9,065 nucleotides of DNA, taken from positions 1-9,065 of the forward strand of contig DFWO01000061.1 in assembly GCA_002380945.1 (NCBI GenBank), written 5' to 3'. This stretch comes from Methylococcaceae bacterium UBA4132. Its GTDB lineage: Bacteria > Pseudomonadota > Gammaproteobacteria > Methylococcales > Methylomonadaceae. Below the pieces are notes generated by a model. The model searched no databases, had not been told where the DNA came from, and worked only from the letters and a program-made list of their open reading frames with translations. The first letter of the stretch is position 1; every line of letters starts with the position of its first letter. This document shows positions 5,991-9,065 of this stretch, in pieces. Both the position numbers and the translations under genes were made by a program.

Positions 5991-8153
5991 TTAAAATAAT
6001 TTTTTGAATAGTTTACCCAGCTTGGGAGCGAGTTTTTTAACTTTTTCTTGCTGTTCGGGGTTAAGTTTATCCAAGGCTTGCTCGACTTTGGCTTTGCCTT
6101 CCTCGGTTTGTAACTTTTCTAACACGTTTTCAATTTTGGCTTTGGTTTTGTCGGTAATTAATGCCGCTACATCCAGCGTATACGTCGGTTTGCTAAATGT
6201 ACCACCGACCTTAATAATCATCGGTGTTTCATGAAATTGCTCTGCCTCTGTGGCAGTGGCTTGTTCTTTTAACAGATTAGCCGTGATTTTGTAGTCCAAT
6301 TGTTCAGTGACCAGATGAGCCGTACCGTTACCCGTCACGCGTATTTTATTGGTTCTGGCTAAAAAGTCCTGATTACTGATTACGCCATTATTGACCGCCG
6401 CCGTGCCACTGATTTCAGAAAAAGGCGTTTGTTCATTACCAGCGTCCACCGCTAAATCCGCGCCTTTGAGCAAGGCTTTTCCTTTATCGAGCATTTTTTG
6501 TAGACTAAAACCGATAATCGCGCCGTCTTTACAGGAAAATTTTAACGCACCATTCAGCGATGCTTTCAACTCAGCCGCTGTATTACCGCGTCCGTGTAAC
6601 TGTGCGCTAGCATCCAAAGTACCACGCATTACGGCTTTGTCTTTAAAGTCTGTTAGTAATGGCTCAACTTGAACGCGTGTGAGCTTTTCATCAATTGCCA
6701 GTATGGGTTGAGCATTACGCACATCTATAGTGAGATTGCCTGCGTATTCGCCTTGATAAAATTGCTTGATAGTTTGTGTGGTGTTGACTACGCCGTTTTT
6801 AGCATCGAGATGGAAATGCACATCTTGTAAGTTCAAATCGTTGATTTTTAGCGTGGCTAACGCTAAGTCACCATTGGCATTGAGTTTTCTTAACAACTCA
6901 ACAGGGATTGAGGATGCCCCTGCTGTTAAAGCAATCGTCGGGCTGGTGATGGGTTTGTTATTTTTTTCAACGGGTGGTAAATAACGGTCAGCATTCAATG
7001 CGTCTATCGCTAAATTAAAACTAAGCACAGGTGAGGCAAAATTTTCAATATGGGTTGAACCTGTAATATTTGCATCATCAAGCTTAAGAAGTAGATTTTG
7101 TAAGTCCAACGAATTTTTTGTCGCTGTGACATTAAAACTCATCGCAAGTTTATTCAGCGCGGTAGCATCACGCATCACAGGCGTAGTGATAGCAAAATCC
7201 TTCATCACTTTAGCAGGATTAAATTCTGCAACACTGATCTTGCCTTGAAAAGCAGCATTATCGTTAAGATGTTCAGCCGATAACTCAGCATCTAACGTTA
7301 AATCGCCTGATTTAAGTTGTAAACCTGTTACTTTAACGTTTTGTTGTGCCAATGAAACGTTGCTCTCGGCAATAGTGAGAAAGCTGGTTAATGATTTATT
7401 GGGGATGCTATCGCCTACTGTAATCGCTTGTAAATTGCTATGACTTAACGCAAGGTTATCAAGCTGTTCATTGACCGTCAGTAACGTATTGAACTTGATG
7501 GTCTGCGTGGTTTTAGTTTGCACATCATCCATCACAAAGGCCAAATCAACCGTAACAGGCTGATTAAAAGTGACTTTATCAGTCGCTAAATTCAAAGCTT
7601 TGATAACTTGCTGGTTGCCCGTTTGTTGATTCTGCCAATTAATTTGCGCGTTAACGACCTTCACTGTACCGACCGCGAACGTGCTTAATACGGCAACGGC
7701 TGGTTGTGGGGAGGGCGCGGTCTTGGCAGCCACGGGGGCAGTGACTTTACTCGCTACAAAATCATGCCAATTGTTCACGCCCTGCTGATTTTTGACTAGA
7801 TTGAGCGTGAGACCAGTTAAAACAATGCCACTGACTTCAATTTTTTTTGATAATAAAGGCAATAATTCAACGTTGATATGAGCCTCTTCTAAGCTGGCAA
7901 ACGCTTGGTTATCAAACCCTGCGGCATTGCTCAGCGTCATTTTTCCCGTAGTCATGCCTAGCGTAGGGAAAAAAGCCAGTTTTAAATCACCGTCAATAAT
8001 CAAATCACGCCCAATGTTATTTTTAACAGCGGCGGTGATTTCAGGCTTAAAACTATTAGGATTAATGAAAAAAACTGCCACGCCGACTGCGAGTATACTC
8101 AGTAAAACTAAGCTAGCTATAATTGACAGTATGATTTTTAAAGGATTTCTCAT
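5991..8153 (-). CDS. asmA: AsmA-family envelope protein
   Basis: AsmA proteins are inner-membrane-anchored periplasmic proteins of the AsmA/TamB/YhdP group, linked to outer-membrane assembly and, by structural analogy, to lipid transfer between membranes. This 720-residue copy has one N-terminal transmembrane anchor (about 8-30). GRDLIIDGDLKLAFFPTLG, an AsmA-domain signature, follows at about 48-66. A Pro/Ala linker spans roughly 138-155, and long beta-repeat sequence fills the middle. The typical C-terminal domain is present (LKFSCKDGAIIGFSLQKML, then EISGTAAVNNG and TANLL). The tail is Lys-rich and helical, ending KLGKLFKKLF. I chose the ATG at 8153, since GAGG lies 6 bases upstream. The in-frame ATG at 8168 has no ribosome-binding site and would add MARHR ahead of the usual MRNPLK-type start. 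The gene heads the leftward run, with mutY 6 bp downstream. Confidence 0.88.
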   Translation of the reverse strand: MRNPLKIILSIIASLVLLSILAVGVAVFFINPNSFKPEITAAVKNNIGRDLIIDGDLKLAFFPTLGMTTGKMTLSNAAGFDNQAFASLEEAHINVELLPLLSKKIEVSGIVLTGLTLNLVKNQQGVNNWHDFVASKVTAPVAAKTAPSPQPAVAVLSTFAVGTVKVVNAQINWQNQQTGNQQVIKALNLATDKVTFNQPVTVDLAFVMDDVQTKTTQTIKFNTLLTVNEQLDNLALSHSNLQAITVGDSIPNKSLTSFLTIAESNVSLAQQNVKVTGLQLKSGDLTLDAELSAEHLNDNAAFQGKISVAEFNPAKVMKDFAITTPVMRDATALNKLAMSFNVTATKNSLDLQNLLLKLDDANITGSTHIENFASPVLSFNLAIDALNADRYLPPVEKNNKPITSPTIALTAGASSIPVELLRKLNANGDLALATLKINDLNLQDVHFHLDAKNGVVNTTQTIKQFYQGEYAGNLTIDVRNAQPILAIDEKLTRVQVEPLLTDFKDKAVMRGTLDASAQLHGRGNTAAELKASLNGALKFSCKDGAIIGFSLQKMLDKGKALLKGADLAVDAGNEQTPFSEISGTAAVNNGVISNQDFLARTNKIRVTGNGTAHLVTEQLDYKITANLLKEQATATEAEQFHETPMIIKVGGTFSKPTYTLDVAALITDKTKAKIENVLEKLQTEEGKAKVEQALDKLNPEQQEKVKKLAPKLGKLFKKLF

Positions 8154-8215
8154 GCGATGCCTCGCCATTAAAAGCTACAATAATGATTTATTATCGAATA
8201 TCATGCCTCACTGTT

Positions 8216-8231
8216 GCTAGTTACTACTAGC
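8216..8231. repeat. Perfect 6-bp stem-loop in the divergent asmA intergenic region
   Basis: GCTAGT (8216-8221) and ACTAGC (8226-8231) pair perfectly around TACT. It lies midway in the 116-bp gap between asmA and the divergent small membrane-protein gene, where promoters for both should be. The dyad could be an operator half-site pair, but it is short and may be chance. The same gap contains GATAAT motifs on both strands, none with a convincing -35. Confidence 0.22.
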
Positions 8232-8258
8232 CTGATGATGACACAATGATAATACGAT

Positions 8259-8265
8259 GAGGTGG
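8259..8265 (+). promoter_or_regulatory. Ribosome-binding site of the small membrane-protein gene
   Basis: GAGGTGG ends 4 bases before the ATG at 8270. It is the strongest Shine-Dalgarno match in the right half of the window and the main evidence for the start of a gene with no recognised family. Confidence 0.7.
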
Positions 8266-8269
8266 AAGT

Positions 8270-8557
8270 ATGTTGTTTTTAGCGAAAGCGTTGGCAATTG
8301 GGGTATTGATTTGGTTTTACACAACCGCTAAAGAAAAAGGTCAGCCGCCTATTAACTGGGCGATTACGGGTCTGATTGGTTATATAATTGTTTGGATAGC
8401 GGTTAGATATACACTGGTTCAAGCATTATGGGGTATGGTGTCTAAAAATCCTACAGCAGGTATTATTGTGATGCAGATACCCGCACTGTGTGCGATTGCC
8501 GCGACGGTTTTAATTCGGAAAAAGTTAATTGCCAATGCGGCTGCTGAAAAAGAATAA
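8270..8557 (+). CDS. Small integral membrane protein, function unknown
   Basis: I do not recognise the family of this 95-residue protein. It is mostly hydrophobic with three likely transmembrane segments: about 2-18 (LFLAKALAIGVLIWFY), 28-52 (WAITGLIGYIIVWIAVRYTLVQAL) and 62-82 (AGIIVMQIPALCAIAATVLI). The first loop is charged (TAKEKGQPP), the second is short (SKNPTA), and the cytoplasm-type tail is charged (RKKLIANAAAEKE). The positive-inside rule suggests an external N-terminus and a cytoplasmic C-terminus, but this is weak. A strong GAGGTGG site fixes the start. It is divergent from asmA and convergent with a peroxiredoxin gene, so it is probably transcribed alone. Composition, ribosome-binding site and clean stop argue for a real gene. 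Nothing in it indicates a channel, enzyme or toxin. Confidence 0.78.
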   Translation: MLFLAKALAIGVLIWFYTTAKEKGQPPINWAITGLIGYIIVWIAVRYTLVQALWGMVSKNPTAGIIVMQIPALCAIAATVLIRKKLIANAAAEKE

Positions 8558-8565
8558 TTAGCGAT

Positions 8566-8598
8566 GTGTTGGGTTAGGACTATCGTCTAACCCAACAC
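8566..8598. repeat. TTGGGTTA-core palindrome, copy 1
   Basis: GTGTTGGGTTAG (8566-8577) pairs perfectly over 12 bp with CTAACCCAACAC (8587-8598). A bulged G and two further pairs (AC/GT) reach into the loop. It starts 8 bases after the stop codon of the small membrane-protein gene. It has the form of a REP-like or MITE-like palindromic unit and would fold into a stable hairpin in RNA from either strand. No T-run follows. Confidence 0.8.
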
Positions 8599-8607
8599 GG
8601 AAACATA

Positions 8608-8632
8608 AAGTTGGGTTACGCTAACCCAACTT
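8608..8632. repeat. TTGGGTTA-core palindrome, copy 2; possible terminator for the peroxiredoxin gene
   Basis: AAGTTGGGTTA (8608-8618) and TAACCCAACTT (8622-8632) are perfectly complementary over 11 bp around a CGC loop. The core TTGGGTTA and its complement are the same as in copy 1, 9 bases away, so arms of the two copies could also pair with each other. On the minus strand the hairpin is followed by a short TTTAT, 7 bases after the peroxiredoxin stop. It could therefore act as a weak terminator there. Confidence 0.78.
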
Positions 8633-8639
8633 ACAGTTC

Positions 8640-9065
8640 TTACAACTTATCTGCGTTTTTATCCAGATATTCAGCAACACCCGCTGGGTTTGCACTCATA
8701 CCTGCCGCGCCTTTTTTCCAACCTGCTGGACAAACTTCGCCATGTGCTTCGTGGAATTGTAAGGCATCAATCATACGCAATAATTCATCCATATCACGAC
8801 CTAAAGGCAGATCGTTAACCACTTGGTGACGCACTAAACCACTACGGTCGATTAAGAACGTACCACGATAAGCAACCGCAGGTGCAGCCGCTTCAACGTC
8901 ATAATCTTTGCAAATAGAGTGCGCAATATCGGCTGCCATTGTGTAACGAACAGGACCGATACCGCCTTGGTTGATTGGGGTGTTACGCCATGCGTTGTGG
9001 GTAAAATGTGAGTCAATAGACACGGCAATCACTTCAACACCACGGCTTTTGAATTCATCCATACG
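8640..9065 (-). CDS. 2-Cys peroxiredoxin (AhpC/Prx1 type), C-terminal part, cut by window edge
   Basis: This is a thiol peroxidase that reduces H2O2 and organic hydroperoxides. The frame is open to the right edge (the last codon is CGT, Arg, before an internal ATG at 9062), so the N-terminus with the peroxidatic Cys is missing; 141 codons plus the stop are seen. Landmarks are GVEVIAVSIDSHFTHNAW, GGIGPVRYTMAADIAHSI, GTFLIDRSGLVRHQVVNDL and the resolving-Cys motif HGEVCPAGWKKG. The typical Prx1 end, EYLDKNADKL, closes the chain. Together these place it in the typical 2-Cys AhpC/Prx1 subfamily. It has the GGIG motif, the GGLG equivalent, but the last helix has YL instead of the YF seen in peroxide-sensitive eukaryotic enzymes, so resistance to overoxidation is expected. 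No AhpF or other reductase gene is visible. It is convergent with the small membrane-protein gene. Confidence 0.93.
   Translation of the reverse strand, partial: RMDEFKSRGVEVIAVSIDSHFTHNAWRNTPINQGGIGPVRYTMAADIAHSICKDYDVEAAAPAVAYRGTFLIDRSGLVRHQVVNDLPLGRDMDELLRMIDALQFHEAHGEVCPAGWKKGAAGMSANPAGVAEYLDKNADKL

Noticed and set aside
8248..8253. GATAAT as a -10 box for the small membrane-protein gene
   Set aside because: It lies so close to the GAGGTGG site that transcription would start inside it, and no -35 is found at the right distance.
1..9065. Hidden defence system, prophage, toxin-antitoxin pair or CRISPR array
   Set aside because: No direct-repeat array, phage genes, toxin-like pairs or tRNA-linked integration sites were seen. 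The YgjP protein can travel with restriction systems, but no such genes are in the window.

Overview
The window looks like an ordinary chromosomal stretch from a gammaproteobacterium of moderate to low GC. ParE, MutY, YggX, AsmA and DctA all look gammaproteobacterial, and the gene order asmA-mutY-yggX is, from memory, common in that class. Codon style and the Prx and YgjP-type proteins would suit a methanotroph or a sulfur-oxidiser relative (Methylococcales or Thiotrichales). That finer placement is inference only.

Layout. The left edge (1-257) is a scar region. The first 18 codons of an IS1-family InsA-type transposase run leftwards off the window, next to an orphan 45-codon reading frame (89-226) that may be the tail of a gene broken by the insertion. 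A YgjP/DUF45-type zinc metallopeptidase follows on the minus strand (258-974). It is divergent from a C4-dicarboxylate symporter gene, dctA (1060-2322, plus). dctA converges on parE (2349-4241, minus) across a short gap containing a dyad that overlaps the dctA stop codon.

Upstream of parE, on the same strand, lies a leftward gene run that starts near 8153: asmA, mutY, yggX and a small WYF/REG/GPY-motif hypothetical protein (4338-4628). asmA-mutY (6 nt gap) and mutY-yggX (8 nt overlap) are tightly packed, so they are probably one transcript. parE is set off by 96 bp carrying a clean palindrome and may have its own control. Divergent from asmA is a 95-residue, three-helix membrane protein of unknown function (8270-8557). 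It converges on a 2-Cys peroxiredoxin gene cut by the right edge (8640-9065). Two tandem hairpins with the same TTGGGTTA core fill that convergent gap.

How the genes relate. Several products bear on oxidative damage and iron. MutY removes A opposite 8-oxoG and carries a 4Fe-4S cluster, YggX protects labile Fe-S clusters, and the peroxiredoxin removes peroxides. parE (chromosome decatenation), asmA (envelope) and dctA (organic acid uptake) are housekeeping or metabolic neighbours with no visible functional tie. I found no phage, CRISPR, toxin-antitoxin or biosynthetic system. The most notable items are the broken locus at the left edge, the paired TTGGGTTA hairpins, the palindrome before parE and two uncharacterised small proteins. 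Three start sites are best placed by ribosome-binding-site or family evidence: asmA at 8153, yggX at 4942, and mutY at 5984, which has no visible Shine-Dalgarno.
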